DNA of 60,811 bases from an uncultured beta proteobacterium. GTDB lineage: Bacteria > Pseudomonadota > Gammaproteobacteria > Burkholderiales > Burkholderiaceae_B. A program made the translations under genes and the position numbers. The stretch lies in NCBI GenBank assembly GCA_903932425.1, contig CAIZGG010000099.1, positions 1 to 60,811 of the forward strand, written 5' to 3'. The notes beneath the pieces are model-generated. The model was not told the origin of the DNA. It searched no databases and was given only the letters and a program-made list of their open reading frames with translations. This document shows positions 26,615-35,759 of this stretch, piece by piece (position 1 is the stretch's first letter; the number at the start of each line of letters is the position of its first letter).

Positions 26615-28436
26615 AACTCCAGATTTTGACATCAAAGAGTTTCTAGCGCGCCTGCCTCACCTGCCGGGCGTGTACCGGCATATCGACGTGTTGGGTGAAG
26701 TGCTTTACGTGGGCAAAGCACGCGACTTAAAAAAGCGTGTTTCATCTTATTTTCAAAAGACCGCCTCAAGCCCGCGCATTGGTCATATGGTGGCACGTGT
26801 CGTCAAAATAGAGGTCACTGTCACGCGCTCGGAGGCCGAGGCGCTGATTCTTGAAAACAATCTGATCAAAAGCCTCAAACCACGCTACAACATTTTATTT
26901 CGTGACGATAAGTCTTATCCTTATTTGATGCTATCGGCGCATGCCGCGCCACGCATCGCGTATTACCGCGGATCCACACAAAAAAAAGGGCAATTTTTCG
27001 GGCCCTATCCCAGTGCCTGGGCCGTGCGCGATACGTTGCAGATTTTGCAAAAAGTGTTTCGCTTGCGCACTTGCGAAGATTCGGTATTTTCAAATCGTTC
27101 GCGGCCGTGTTTGTTGCATCAAATCGGGCGTTGCTCGGCGCCCTGTGTAGATGAGATCACCCCAGAGGCGTACCAGCAAGATGCCAATCGGGCGGCGCAG
27201 TTTTTAAACGGTGAAACCCAGCAGATCATGGGCGATATCGAGGCGCGTATGCTCGCCGCCTCGCAAGCCCTTGAGTTTGAACAGGCCGCGTTGTTGCGCG
27301 ACCAAATGGGCGCACTGGCCAAGGTATTGCACCAGCAAACCATGGAGGACAGCGATCAAAGCGACACGGATATCATTGTGGTGGCCCAGGCAGGTGGGCG
27401 GGTGTGTGTGAACCTGGCGATGGTTCGCGGCGGCAGGCATCTGGGCGATCGCGCATTTTTTCCCACCCACACCGATGGCGATTCGCCGGCGCAAGTGCTT
27501 GAGGTTTTTATTGCTCAGCATTATCTCGATCACCCGTTGCCAGCGGCTGTGGTCGGCTCGCATGCTTTGCCCGACAACGAGTTAATCGATTTGCTGGCTG
27601 AGTCACGCGCCACCAAGTCGCGGTTTATCAGTCGGCCGCAAGGGGTGCGACGCGCCTGGCTTGAACAAGCAACACGTAATGCAGAGATGGCGCTGGCTAA
27701 CGCCTTATCCGAATCAGGGGCTCGCAGCGCGCGTACGCTCGCCCTGGCTGAGGCGCTTGATCTCGACACCGACCCTGTGGTTCTTGAGGCATTGCATATC
27801 GAGTGTTTTGATATCAGTCACACTGCGGGCGAGGCCACACAAGCGTCGTGCGTGGTGTTTGCCCACCACGCCATGCAACCTTCACTTTATCGGCGCTATA
27901 ACATCGCTGGCATTACACCCGGTGACGACTACGCCGCTATGCGCCAGGTGCTGACACGGCGGTTTGGCAAAGTCGCCGATGGTGAGGCGGTGATGCCCGG
28001 CTTAGTATTAATCGATGGTGGCAAAGGCCAGGTTGAGATTGCGCGGCAAGTTTTCGTTGAATTAGGGCTCGATATCGGCGTGTTAGTGGGGGTCGCTAAG
28101 GGCGAAAACCGAAAGGTGGGGCTTGAAACCTTGATTTTTGCTGATGATCGTGCTTCACAAGCTTTAGGGCAAGAGTCTGCTGCCCTGATGTTAATTGCCC
28201 AGATCCGCGACGAAGCGCATCGATTTGCCATAACAGGGATGCGTGCCAAGCGGGCAAAAACGCGTAATGTGTCCAGACTTGAAGACATTGACGGCATTGG
28301 TGCCAAGCGTCGGCAACGGTTATTAGCGCGTTTTGGTGGCTTTAGCGGCGTAGCAAACGCCAGCATTGAAGACCTTGCTTCGGTTGAGGGGATTTCTCCT
28401 GAACTTGCCGAGCGGCTGTATTTTGCACTGCGTTGA
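26601..28436 (+). CDS. uvrC: UvrABC excinuclease subunit C
   Basis: Makes both incisions of nucleotide excision repair. It is 611 residues from ATG 26601. The N-terminal GIY-YIG nuclease is [20 protein letters not shown]; a Cys cluster region includes [16 protein letters not shown]. The UVR domain is [16 protein letters not shown] and the RNase H-like C-terminal nuclease has [13 protein letters not shown] and VLIDGGKGQ. Tandem helix-hairpin-helix motifs close it ([20 protein letters not shown] and [13 protein letters not shown]). All catalytic parts are present. It overlaps nagZ by 14 nt and is followed by pgsA after 38 nt, as in Alcaligenaceae and other betaproteobacteria. Confidence 0.97.
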   Translation: MSEAETPDFDIKEFLARLPHLPGVYRHIDVLGEVLYVGKARDLKKRVSSYFQKTASSPRIGHMVARVVKIEVTVTRSEAEALILENNLIKSLKPRYNILFRDDKSYPYLMLSAHAAPRIAYYRGSTQKKGQFFGPYPSAWAVRDTLQILQKVFRLRTCEDSVFSNRSRPCLLHQIGRCSAPCVDEITPEAYQQDANRAAQFLNGETQQIMGDIEARMLAASQALEFEQAALLRDQMGALAKVLHQQTMEDSDQSDTDIIVVAQAGGRVCVNLAMVRGGRHLGDRAFFPTHTDGDSPAQVLEVFIAQHYLDHPLPAAVVGSHALPDNELIDLLAESRATKSRFISRPQGVRRAWLEQATRNAEMALANALSESGARSARTLALAEALDLDTDPVVLEALHIECFDISHTAGEATQASCVVFAHHAMQPSLYRRYNIAGITPGDDYAAMRQVLTRRFGKVADGEAVMPGLVLIDGGKGQVEIARQVFVELGLDIGVLVGVAKGENRKVGLETLIFADDRASQALGQESAALMLIAQIRDEAHRFAITGMRAKRAKTRNVSRLEDIDGIGAKRRQRLLARFGGFSGVANASIEDLASVEGISPELAERLYFALR

Positions 28437-28474
28437 AACCTCTTTGTCATGATGAAGTGAGGTAGCATAGCGCC

Positions 28475-29047
28475 ATGCCTTTTAATCTACCTATTTTTCT
28501 TACGTGGCTGCGTATCGCCATGATTCCGATGGTGATCGGGTTGTTTTATTTACCCGAGACTTGGATGACCTTGGCCGTGCGCGATGCCTGGGCGGCGGGC
28601 GCCTTCGTTCTTGCGGCCTTAACCGACTGGTTCGATGGTTGGCTGGCCCGCCGCTGGAACCAAACCTCGGCCTTTGGCGCATTTTTGGATCCCGTTGCAG
28701 ATAAATTAATGGTGTCTGCTGCCTTGCTGGCCTTGTTAAATTTAGATCGAGTCGACGTGATGATTGCGTTGATTATCATCGGCCGCGAAATCACAATTTC
28801 AGCGTTGCGCGAATGGATGGCCCAACTAGGTGCCAGCGCCAGCGTGGCCGTCCATTGGCTGGGTAAATTCAAAACCGCCGCGCAGATGATTGCAATCCCC
28901 TGCCTGCTGTATCACGCTGATCTCTTCGGGATTCCGGTGGCGCGAGTGGGTGCCGCGCTAATCGTCGTGGCCGCCATTTTGACGGTCTGGTCGATGCTGT
29001 ATTACTTGCGTCGCGCCTGGCCTGTGATTCTCGAAAAAACAACTTAA
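28475..29047 (+). CDS. pgsA: CDP-diacylglycerol-glycerol-3-phosphate 3-phosphatidyltransferase
   Basis: Makes phosphatidylglycerol phosphate, the committed step to phosphatidylglycerol and cardiolipin, in the inner membrane. It is 190 residues with several helices. The CDP-alcohol phosphotransferase motif D-G-x2-A-R-x8-G-x3-D-x3-D is complete in DGWLARRWNQTSAFGAFLD followed by PVADK. It starts with MPFNLPIFLTWLRIAMIP. It is third in the nagZ-uvrC-pgsA run. In many relatives tRNA genes follow pgsA; here I see none. Confidence 0.96.
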   Translation: MPFNLPIFLTWLRIAMIPMVIGLFYLPETWMTLAVRDAWAAGAFVLAALTDWFDGWLARRWNQTSAFGAFLDPVADKLMVSAALLALLNLDRVDVMIALIIIGREITISALREWMAQLGASASVAVHWLGKFKTAAQMIAIPCLLYHADLFGIPVARVGAALIVVAAILTVWSMLYYLRRAWPVILEKTT

Positions 29048-29171
29048 GCCACGCGCACTGTTAGGCTGCATCCTCTCGGCCGAGACTGCACCAAAGCTCA
29101 CGACGCGAGCGTTCGCGCACAAAATTTCTGCGGCAGTTTCTGGTTCAAATCTCGTGTTGTCTAGCGCAGAT

Positions 29172-29185
29172 TTGATTTAGATCAA
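29172..29185 (+). promoter_or_regulatory. FNR/ANR box upstream of the truncated ccoI
   Basis: TTGATTTAGATCAA is a perfect match to the FNR consensus TTGAT-N4-ATCAA. It lies 59-72 nt upstream of the CcoI-like start, as expected for oxygen-controlled activation of cbb3 assembly genes. The matching regulator gene is at 38873-39598. Confidence 0.85.
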
Positions 29186-29243
29186 TACACCAACCATTGC
29201 TAGAAACTACGATTTAGACATGTTGTCCTGATCGAGTTCTAGC

Positions 29244-30314
29244 ATGCGTACACATTCCCTTTGCAGCACAGTTGCCAGTCAGGAGGTGGCGCGCCGCCGC
29301 CGGGGCTTGGTGCGTCTTGGGCTGGCTTGGCTTGCGATGATGCAAGTGATGATGTTCGCGCTGCCTGGGTATCTGCGGCACGAGGCCGGGGGTCAAGACA
29401 GTCTCGAGGTACTTGACTGGGCCATTTTCTTAATGAACTGGGCCAGTTTAGCGCTCACCATTCCGGTTATTTTGTATTCGGCCTGGCCGATCTGGCTTGG
29501 TTGTGTGCGTGCGTGGGCAACCCGCCGAGTCACCATGGATGTGCCCGTTGGGATCAGTATGCTCGCGGCGTTTATCCCAAGCGTGATTGCGACCTTCAGG
29601 GGTTCAGGCGAAGTTTATTTTGACTCGATCACGATGTTTGTCGCTTTTTTGCTTACTGCCCGTTATGTCGAGCAGCGCGCCAGCATGGTTGACCCTGACG
29701 CGCCTGCCCAAGCGCTCTTGGTACGTGCTGGAGTGTCCGTGCGCAGTGACGGGTCTTCGCAAACAAGTGCGATCCCTGTCAGCGAGCACTCCAAGCAGCA
29801 CCTCTCTGCGCGGGGTGGGGTGAAGCATTTCAGCGTGCCGTTAGTTAGGCAGGCCAACCGCGTGGCGAGCGTGTTTGTGATGATTCAAGTTACGGTGGCC
29901 GCAGTGATCGGCGTCGTGTGGTGGGTGATCGAACCCACACACGCCTGGTCAGTGTTGGTTTCGCTGCTTGTGATGAGTTGCCCCTGCGCCTTGTCTCTGG
30001 CCGCACCGGTATCGTTAGCCGCGCTTCAAGTGAATCTGGCACTTGGTGAACCTTTGCCCGCGACTGAGCGTGAGGCCTTGCTAGCTCTCACCGCCCGCAT
30101 TACCCGCCAAAATCTTTATGGTGCGCTGGCGTGGCATGTCTTGACAATGCCACTAGCTGCAATGGGTTGGGTGACCCCTTGGTTGGCTGCGCTGTCGATG
30201 CTGCTGTCGTCGGTGGCAGTGGTGCTCAATGCCTGGCGCCTGTACCGACCTCGGCGGGCAGGGCTAAGTCGGGCGGTGGGTGTCCTGACACAAAACGCAC
30301 ACCTTCGAGCCTAA
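29244..30314 (+). CDS. CcoI/FixI-like membrane protein: copper P-type ATPase without its catalytic domains
   Basis: A 356-residue, eight-helix protein whose membrane parts match CcoI, the P1B ATPase that supplies copper to cbb3 oxidase. Kept are helices 1-4 (including MDVPVGISMLAAFIP and VYFDSITMFVAFLLTARYVE), helix 6 with the metal motif MSCPCALSLAAP (Cys246, Cys248), and the last two helices (ITRQNLYGALAWHVLTMPLA, WLAALSMLLSSVAVVLNAWR). Missing are the N-terminal metal-binding domain, the TGE actuator motif and the whole phosphorylation/nucleotide domain (no DKTGT, no GDGxND). Full CcoI is about 700-850 residues. The frame is open throughout and the joins are clean, so serial in-frame deletion is more likely than random decay. 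ATP hydrolysis is impossible. It follows an FNR box and precedes ccoS by 9 nt. Confidence 0.85.
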   Translation: MRTHSLCSTVASQEVARRRRGLVRLGLAWLAMMQVMMFALPGYLRHEAGGQDSLEVLDWAIFLMNWASLALTIPVILYSAWPIWLGCVRAWATRRVTMDVPVGISMLAAFIPSVIATFRGSGEVYFDSITMFVAFLLTARYVEQRASMVDPDAPAQALLVRAGVSVRSDGSSQTSAIPVSEHSKQHLSARGGVKHFSVPLVRQANRVASVFVMIQVTVAAVIGVVWWVIEPTHAWSVLVSLLVMSCPCALSLAAPVSLAALQVNLALGEPLPATEREALLALTARITRQNLYGALAWHVLTMPLAAMGWVTPWLAALSMLLSSVAVVLNAWRLYRPRRAGLSRAVGVLTQNAHLRA

Positions 30315-30323
30315 GGCAGAACC

Positions 30324-30476
30324 ATGGAAATCCTGTATCTGCTTTTGCCCTTATCGCTGGCCATTGTTGCCTTGATCGGTGCCCTGTTGTGGTGGGCTGT
30401 TTTTTCAGGGCAGTACGACGATGCCGAGCAGGCCGGACTTTCTATTTTGCAAGACGACGATCACACGATTAATTGA
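30324..30476 (+). CDS. ccoS: Cbb3-type cytochrome oxidase assembly protein CcoS
   Basis: A 50-residue single-pass membrane protein needed for insertion of haem b and copper B into cbb3 oxidase. It reads MEILYLLLPLSLAIVALIGA, then LLWWAVFSGQYDDAE and ends DDDHTIN, the classic CcoS pattern of one helix followed by FxxGQyDDle. It begins 9 nt after the CcoI-like gene. Its stop codon overlaps the FNR box of the ccoN promoter. Confidence 0.92.
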   Translation: MEILYLLLPLSLAIVALIGALLWWAVFSGQYDDAEQAGLSILQDDDHTIN

Positions 30477-30486
30477 TACAGATCAA
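30473..30486 (+). promoter_or_regulatory. FNR/ANR box upstream of ccoNOQP
   Basis: TTGATACAGATCAA is a perfect FNR consensus. It overlaps the last codons of ccoS and is centred 72 nt before the ccoN start at ATG 30552. An activator at -41.5 would put the transcript start near 30521, giving a leader of about 30 nt. Confidence 0.88.
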
Positions 30487-30551
30487 AGCCGACATCTGCC
30501 GCTCTTGGCATGATGTCAGCATCACGATTCATGAGACACGAGGCGCTAATC

Positions 30552-32018
30552 ATGACAAGTACTGCCGCAGTCAAAACAGAAAATTTTAATTATGGTGTGG
30601 TCAGGCAATTTGCCGTGATGACGGTCGTATGGGGTGTAGTGGGGATGTTGGTTGGGGTGGTGTTAGCCGCACAACTGATGTGGCCACAATTGAACTTTGA
30701 TGTCCCGTGGCTCACCTACGGACGCTTGCGCCCGTTGCACACCAATGCGGTGATCTTTGCCTTTGGTGGTAGTGCACTTTTTGCGGCTTCGTATTACGTG
30801 GTGCAACGTACTTGCCAGGCGCGTTTGTTCTGCGCACCACTTGCGGCGTTTACGTTTTGGGGTTGGCAGCTTGTCATTGTTGCCGCGGCCATCACACTGC
30901 CTTTGGGCATCACCACTAGTAAAGAATACGCCGAACTCGAATGGCCGATCGACATCTTAATTACGCTGGTGTGGGTTGCCTACGCAGTGGTATTTTTTGG
31001 CACCATCGTCAAGCGCAAGGTCAAACATATTTATGTCGCCAACTGGTTTTTTGGTTCATACATTTTGACGATCGCGATTTTGCATATCGTGAACAACATT
31101 GAAATGCCCGTATCGCTCTGGAAGTCTTACTCTGCTTACGCGGGCGTACAAGATGCGATGGTGCAGTGGTGGTATGGCCATAACGCGGTGGGGTTCTTTT
31201 TGACCACCAGTTTTCTGGGCATGATGTATTACTTTGTGCCCAAGCAGGCCGAGCGCCCCATTTATTCCTATCGCCTGTCGATTGTGCACTTCTGGGCCTT
31301 GGCGTTCACCTACATGTGGGCCGGCCCTCACCATCTGCTCTATACCTCGTTGCCCGACTGGACCCAGTCCTTAGGGATGGTGTTTTCGTTGATTCTGTTA
31401 GCGCCTTCATGGGGCGGGATGATTAACGGGATCATGACCTTGTCTGGCGCTTGGTACAAGCTGCGTACCGATCCAATCCTGAAATTCATGGTGGTCTCAC
31501 TGTCGTTTTACGGCATGTCTACCTTTGAAGGATCCATGATGTCGATCCGTACGGTCAATGCGCTGTCGCATTACACCGATTGGACCATCGGACACGTGCA
31601 CTCAGGTGCGCTGGGCTGGGTCGCAATGATTACCTTTGGCATGCTGTATTACCTCATCCCCAGGCTCTGGGGGCGCGAAAAAATGTACAGCGTCAAACTG
31701 ATCGAGGTCCACTTCTGGATCGCGACAATCGGTGTGGTGTTGTATATCGCAGCCATGTGGATCGCCGGTGTGATGCAGGGTTTGATGTGGCGTGCGACCG
31801 AAGTCGATGGCTCGTTGACGTATAGCTTTGTTGAATCAGTTAAATCGACCGCGCCGTTTTACTTCATTCGGTTGTTGGGTGGGGTGCTTTATTTAAGCGG
31901 GATGCTGTTGATGGCCTATAACGTGTTCAAAACGGTCATTGGGCAAACCGCGGTGAATCCAGTCGTGCCTGGCGCGACTCCTTCAAATACTCAATCAGCC
32001 AGTTTGGCAACGGCCTGA
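30552..32018 (+). CDS. ccoN: Cbb3-type cytochrome c oxidase subunit I
   Basis: Catalytic subunit with low-spin haem b and the haem b3-CuB oxygen site of the high-affinity oxidase. It is 488 residues with about 12 helices. Haem and copper ligands are visible in [14 protein letters not shown] (haem b), the CuB and nearby His of [14 protein letters not shown] and [15 protein letters not shown], and haem ligands in [15 protein letters not shown] start at ATG 30552, with gagg about 9 nt upstream; in-frame ATGs at 30510 and 30531 fall too near the expected transcript start. First gene of ccoNOQP under an FNR box. Confidence 0.95.
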   Translation: MTSTAAVKTENFNYGVVRQFAVMTVVWGVVGMLVGVVLAAQLMWPQLNFDVPWLTYGRLRPLHTNAVIFAFGGSALFAASYYVVQRTCQARLFCAPLAAFTFWGWQLVIVAAAITLPLGITTSKEYAELEWPIDILITLVWVAYAVVFFGTIVKRKVKHIYVANWFFGSYILTIAILHIVNNIEMPVSLWKSYSAYAGVQDAMVQWWYGHNAVGFFLTTSFLGMMYYFVPKQAERPIYSYRLSIVHFWALAFTYMWAGPHHLLYTSLPDWTQSLGMVFSLILLAPSWGGMINGIMTLSGAWYKLRTDPILKFMVVSLSFYGMSTFEGSMMSIRTVNALSHYTDWTIGHVHSGALGWVAMITFGMLYYLIPRLWGREKMYSVKLIEVHFWIATIGVVLYIAAMWIAGVMQGLMWRATEVDGSLTYSFVESVKSTAPFYFIRLLGGVLYLSGMLLMAYNVFKTVIGQTAVNPVVPGATPSNTQSASLATA

Positions 32019-32028
32019 GGAGCGCATC

Positions 32029-32691
32029 ATGGCAAACGAAAAAACAAGTTTCTTCTCGCATGAAACGCTTGAAAAAAATATTGGTCTGATGATCATCTGC
32101 AGCATTCTGGTCGTGATGTTTGCTGGGTTAGTGCAGATTGTTCCGTTATTTTTTCAGCACTCAACCACCAAACCCACTGCTGGCGTCGAACCCTACGATG
32201 CGATACGGTTGATGGGCCGCGATTTATATATTCGTGAAGGCTGTGTGGGTTGCCATTCGCAGCAAATCAGAATGTTGCGTGCCGAAGTGCAACGCTATGG
32301 CCCGTACTCTGTTGCCGGCGAATCCGTCTTTGATCACCCCTTTTTGTGGGGGTCCAAGCGCACGGGCCCAGATTTAGCCCGCGTGGGCGAGCGGTACTCT
32401 GACGATTGGCATCGTATCCACCTGCGCAATCCCCGTGCGGTGGTGCCCGAGTCGAACATGCCTGGCTATCCCTGGCTGGCAGCAACCCCAGTTCAAAGTA
32501 ATGATATTGGCGACCGGATGCGTGCGTTGCGCATGTTAGGTGTGCCTTACACCGATGCTCAGATTAGTGCTGCCCCCGAGGCGCTGAAAGGCAAAACAGA
32601 AGAAGACGCCTTGATCGCCTATTTGCAAGGGCTAGGCACCGGGGCGCGCAAAGCCGCACAAGCGCAGTCGCTCAAAACTGGAGGTCAATGA
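32029..32691 (+). CDS. ccoO: Cbb3-type cytochrome c oxidase subunit II
   Basis: Membrane-anchored mono-haem c subunit passing electrons to CcoN. It is 220 residues: an N-terminal helix ([20 protein letters not shown]), then the haem c motif [17 protein letters not shown], the oxidase signature [17 protein letters not shown] and the axial Met region [11 protein letters not shown]. Length is standard. The start is 10 nt after ccoN, and its stop overlaps the ccoQ start. Confidence 0.96.
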   Translation: MANEKTSFFSHETLEKNIGLMIICSILVVMFAGLVQIVPLFFQHSTTKPTAGVEPYDAIRLMGRDLYIREGCVGCHSQQIRMLRAEVQRYGPYSVAGESVFDHPFLWGSKRTGPDLARVGERYSDDWHRIHLRNPRAVVPESNMPGYPWLAATPVQSNDIGDRMRALRMLGVPYTDAQISAAPEALKGKTEEDALIAYLQGLGTGARKAAQAQSLKTGGQ

Positions 32692-32864
32692 TGCTTGCCT
32701 ATCTCAACGCGTTGTCAACAGTCTTGGCGATGCTGACGTTCTTTGCAATTGTCTGGTGGGCGTTTTCACACGGACGTCAGAAGGCGAACCAAGAAGCGGC
32801 CATGCTGCCTTTTGCCTTGCCCGATGAATCGCGCCCACATCAAACCGGAGGCACACAATCATGA
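32688..32864 (+). CDS. ccoQ: Cbb3-type cytochrome oxidase subunit CcoQ
   Basis: A 58-residue single-helix protein that stabilises the oxidase complex. It reads [20 protein letters not shown], then [20 protein letters not shown] and PFALPDES, the standard CcoQ pattern of a helix followed by a basic turn and FxxPDE. ATGA overlaps both ccoO upstream and ccoP downstream show tight translational coupling. Confidence 0.92.
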   Translation: MMLAYLNALSTVLAMLTFFAIVWWAFSHGRQKANQEAAMLPFALPDESRPHQTGGTQS

Positions 32865-33805
32865 GCGACTTTATCAACGGCTTTTGGGGCTACTACGTTG
32901 CCTTCGTCGTGTTGGCGGGGATTGCCTGGTGCCTGTGGTTGATCTTTTCGCAGCGCAAGTGGCTTAAGCCACAGTCCGGTAAGGTTGAAGATACCGGTCA
33001 CGTGTGGGACGGTGACTTACGCGAGATGAATAATCCAGTGCCTCGCTGGTGGACCATGATGTACATCATGATGTGTGTATTTGGCTTGGGATATCTCGTG
33101 CTGTATCCGGGGTTGGGCGCTTTTCAAGGTCGTTTGGCGTACACCTCTGCACAAGAGGTAAAGCAAGACCAGGCTGAAGAAGAGGCGAGCGTCAAGCCAA
33201 TTTATGCGCGCTTCGCCAAAATGGATATCCCACAGATTGCAGCCGACCCTGAAGCGCATTTGATCGGCGAGCGGTTGTTCATGAACAATTGCGCGCAGTG
33301 CCATGGTTCAGACGCAAAAGGAAGCACGAGTTTTCCAAATCTGGTCGAGGGGGATTCGATTTATGGCCGTCAACCCGAAGTGCTAACGGCAACGATTACC
33401 AAAGGCCGCAATGGCGTGATGCCAGCGTTAGGTGCGGCAATTGATGCAGGCACCGCTGGGGATATTGCACAGTATGTGCGCTCACTGTCGGGCTTGGCCC
33501 ATGATCAAATTCGCATCGTGCGTGGCAAAGGTGAATATATGAATGCCTGCGCCGCGTGTCATGGCGCTGAGGGCAAAGGTAATAAGGCCTTGGGGGCACC
33601 GAACTTAACCGACGACGTCTGGTTGTACGGAAGCTCAGAGGCAACCATCGTCAACGGCATTTTGAACGGGCGTAATAATCGCATGCCTGCTCAAGAACAG
33701 ACGCTGACTCCCGAGCAGATTCGCATGGTGGCCGCTTGGGTGTGGGGCCTCTCAAAAGGGGTGGATGTGACCTCTGCGACAGTCGCTGGCGCCCCGGCAA
33801 AGTGA
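32861..33805 (+). CDS. ccoP: Cbb3-type cytochrome c oxidase subunit III
   Basis: Di-haem c subunit that accepts electrons from soluble cytochrome c. It is 314 residues with two N-terminal hydrophobic segments (YYVAFVVLAGIAWCLWLIFS and MMYIMMCVFGLGYLVLYPGL). These flank the CcoP signature HVWDGDLREMNNPVPRWW. Two cytochrome c domains follow, with CAQCHGSDAKGS and CAACHGAEGKGN and the axial Met regions NGVMPALG and NRMPAQEQ. All haem sites are intact. Last of the ccoNOQP unit; ccoG begins 9 nt after its stop. Confidence 0.96.
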   Translation: MSDFINGFWGYYVAFVVLAGIAWCLWLIFSQRKWLKPQSGKVEDTGHVWDGDLREMNNPVPRWWTMMYIMMCVFGLGYLVLYPGLGAFQGRLAYTSAQEVKQDQAEEEASVKPIYARFAKMDIPQIAADPEAHLIGERLFMNNCAQCHGSDAKGSTSFPNLVEGDSIYGRQPEVLTATITKGRNGVMPALGAAIDAGTAGDIAQYVRSLSGLAHDQIRIVRGKGEYMNACAACHGAEGKGNKALGAPNLTDDVWLYGSSEATIVNGILNGRNNRMPAQEQTLTPEQIRMVAAWVWGLSKGVDVTSATVAGAPAK

Positions 33806-33814
33806 GCGCCTTAA

Positions 33815-35482
33815 ATGTCGCCTGATTCACCCATGCTTGTCGCGGTGTCTGCTAATGCGAGTGCGAATGCAGATGCAGATGCAGATGCAAGTGCCTTAGG
33901 CGCTCGCTCTGCCGATCATGATTCTGCTTCTGCGTCTGCGTCTGCTTCGGCATCTGCTTCTGCTTCTGCTTCAGTTCCGGCTTGGCGTCCGTTGGGCGCT
34001 AAACCTGCAAGCGATCAGACTCATGTCGTTGAGCAAGCGATTAACGAGGTCAGACAAAAAATCTATATGCGCTCGGTCACAGGGCTGTTTGCCCGTTGGC
34101 GCTTAATTTTTGTTGGTCTGACGCAGTTAATTTTTTACACAATTCCTTGGTTGAACTGGAACGATCGCCAAGCAGTGTTGTTTGATTTGGGCGCGCGTAA
34201 GTTTTATATCTTTGGCATGGTGTTGTGGCCGCAAGACGTTATTTACTTGACACTTTTGTTGCTCATCTCAGCGTTGGGGTTGTTTTTATTTACAGCGGTT
34301 GCGGGCCGTCTTTTTTGTGGCTATGCCTGCCCTCAAACTGTCTATACCGAAATTTTCATGTGGATCGAGCGCCATACTGAAGGCGATCGGGTTGCCCGCA
34401 TTCGCTTGGATGAAGCGCCTTGGTCTGTGCGCAAGCTGCGGATCAAGGCTAGCAAGCATGCGCTTTGGCTGCTGGTTGCAGGGCTGACTGGCTTTACTTT
34501 TATTGGCTATTTTGCGCCGATCCGCGAGCTTGGTCAGGCATTGATCAGTTTTTCTTTTGGCCCTTGGCAGTGGTTTTGGTTTTTGTTTTATAGCTTTGCT
34601 ACGTGGGGCAACGCGGGCTTTTTACGCGAGCAAGTGTGCAAGTACATGTGCCCGTATGCGCGTTTTCAAAGCGTGATGGTGGATCCCGATACCCTTGTTG
34701 TGACCTACGATTCGGCGCGCGGCGAACCGCGCGGCGCACGGTCACGCAAGGTCGATCATCACGCGCAAGGCTTGGGGGATTGTGTCGATTGCAGTATCTG
34801 CGTGCAAGTGTGCCCAACCGGCATCGATATTCGCCAAGGTTTGCAATATATGTGTATTGGTTGTGGCGCGTGTGTAGACGCCTGCAATCAAGTCATGGAA
34901 AAAGTCGCCTACCCGCAAGGTTTGATTCGCTACACCTCCGAGCGCGGCATGCTAGAAAAATTGTCGGTCCAGCAAGTTCGCAGGCATTTGCTGCGACCAC
35001 GCGTATTGATTTACAGCGCCCTAATGCTCGTGTTGTTAGCCATTTTTGTGACCGCTTTGGCAACCCGCACCACTTTGCGGGTAGATGTGATTCGCGATCG
35101 TGGCATGTTAGGCCGTGAAGTTGCTGGCGGGATGATCGAAAACGTCTATCGCTTGCAGATGATGAATGCGTCAGAGCATAGCCTTGTTTTATCCGTAAGC
35201 GCCGAAGGTTTGCCCGGCTTAAGTGTCAAATTTGCTGATCCCTCTGTCACCGTGCCGAGAGTGAAGTCTGACGCGAAGACACAAGGCGCTCAGGATTTTG
35301 AGGTGCCACAGATTGAGATCGCGGCGGCCTCGAATCGAGTCCTTGCGGTTGTACTGCGAGCACCCCACGATGCGGCTAAACCAGGATCTCACCCGATTCA
35401 TTTTGTGACGACGTCAAGTGCGCCTGATGGGCATGTTTCACTGACAGTGCGCGAGGCGTCAAGTTTTATTGTTCCGCAATGA
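33815..35482 (+). CDS. ccoG: Cytochrome c oxidase accessory protein CcoG (RdxA/FixG)
   Basis: Membrane iron-sulfur protein proposed to reduce Cu(II) to Cu(I) for cbb3 assembly. It is 555 residues. The family core starts near MRSVTGLFARWRLIF and has CGYACPQTVYTEIFMWIER and two 4Fe-4S clusters (CVDCSICVQVCPTGIDIR and CIGCGACVDACNQVMEK). An Ig-like C-terminal periplasmic domain follows (NVYRLQMMNASEHSLVL). Odd is the N-terminus: about 55 residues of simple repeats, ANASANADADADASA (13-27) and an SA repeat (37-53), before the family-like EVRQKIYMRSV. The DNA there is hexamer repeats. It follows ccoP by 9 nt. Confidence 0.93.
   Translation: MSPDSPMLVAVSANASANADADADASALGARSADHDSASASASASASASASASVPAWRPLGAKPASDQTHVVEQAINEVRQKIYMRSVTGLFARWRLIFVGLTQLIFYTIPWLNWNDRQAVLFDLGARKFYIFGMVLWPQDVIYLTLLLLISALGLFLFTAVAGRLFCGYACPQTVYTEIFMWIERHTEGDRVARIRLDEAPWSVRKLRIKASKHALWLLVAGLTGFTFIGYFAPIRELGQALISFSFGPWQWFWFLFYSFATWGNAGFLREQVCKYMCPYARFQSVMVDPDTLVVTYDSARGEPRGARSRKVDHHAQGLGDCVDCSICVQVCPTGIDIRQGLQYMCIGCGACVDACNQVMEKVAYPQGLIRYTSERGMLEKLSVQQVRRHLLRPRVLIYSALMLVLLAIFVTALATRTTLRVDVIRDRGMLGREVAGGMIENVYRLQMMNASEHSLVLSVSAEGLPGLSVKFADPSVTVPRVKSDAKTQGAQDFEVPQIEIAAASNRVLAVVLRAPHDAAKPGSHPIHFVTTSSAPDGHVSLTVREASSFIVPQ
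33851..33973 (+). repeat. Hexamer-rich simple repeats coding the CcoG N-terminal tail
   Basis: Two tracts: 33851-33895 with GCAGAT-type hexamers (Ala-Asp) and 33923-33973 with TCTGCT/TCTGCG-type hexamers (Ser-Ala). Six-base units keep the frame, so copy-number change would alter tail length and not switch the gene off. Confidence 0.85.
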
Positions 35483-35518
35483 GGTGCGTAGTCAATCGAC
35501 TAAACAGGATTTCAAAAG

Positions 35519-35746
35519 ATGAACATACAAGAAAAAATTAATCACGAGGCGACACTGCCTTGGTGGCGACAACGCTGGCCATGGCTGTTGATGGCAGGCC
35601 CGGCCTTAGCCATCGTGGGCTGCGCAATCACGATCGTACTGGCGTTTCATGGATTCTCAGATCAGGCGATCTTTGACGGTGGTGTCAAACGAGGCTTAGT
35701 CGTTGAAAAAGCCGCGCCACAGACACCTTCATCACAAACGCGTTGA
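35519..35746 (+). CDS. Short FixH-like membrane protein
   Basis: A 75-residue protein in the position of ccoH/fixH. It has LPWWRQRWPWLLMAGPALAI and one membrane helix (AGPALAIVGCAITIVLAFHG), followed by a short periplasmic tail FSDQAIFDGGVKRGLVVEKA. The helix and the tail resemble the FixH N-terminal half, but the family is usually 150-170 residues with an Ig-like periplasmic domain that is absent here. Short forms of this kind may be common in the lineage; I cannot check. It starts 36 nt after ccoG. Confidence 0.65.
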   Translation: MNIQEKINHEATLPWWRQRWPWLLMAGPALAIVGCAITIVLAFHGFSDQAIFDGGVKRGLVVEKAAPQTPSSQTR

Positions 35747-35759
35747 TAAAAGGCCCAAT

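Noticed and set aside
26640-26700. GVY in place of GIY in UvrC as a lesion
   Set aside because: GVY is common in UvrC, including the E. coli enzyme.
29120-29170. T-loop-like ggttcaaatc after pgsA, where relatives have tRNA genes
   Set aside because: No acceptor, D or anticodon stems could be folded around it.
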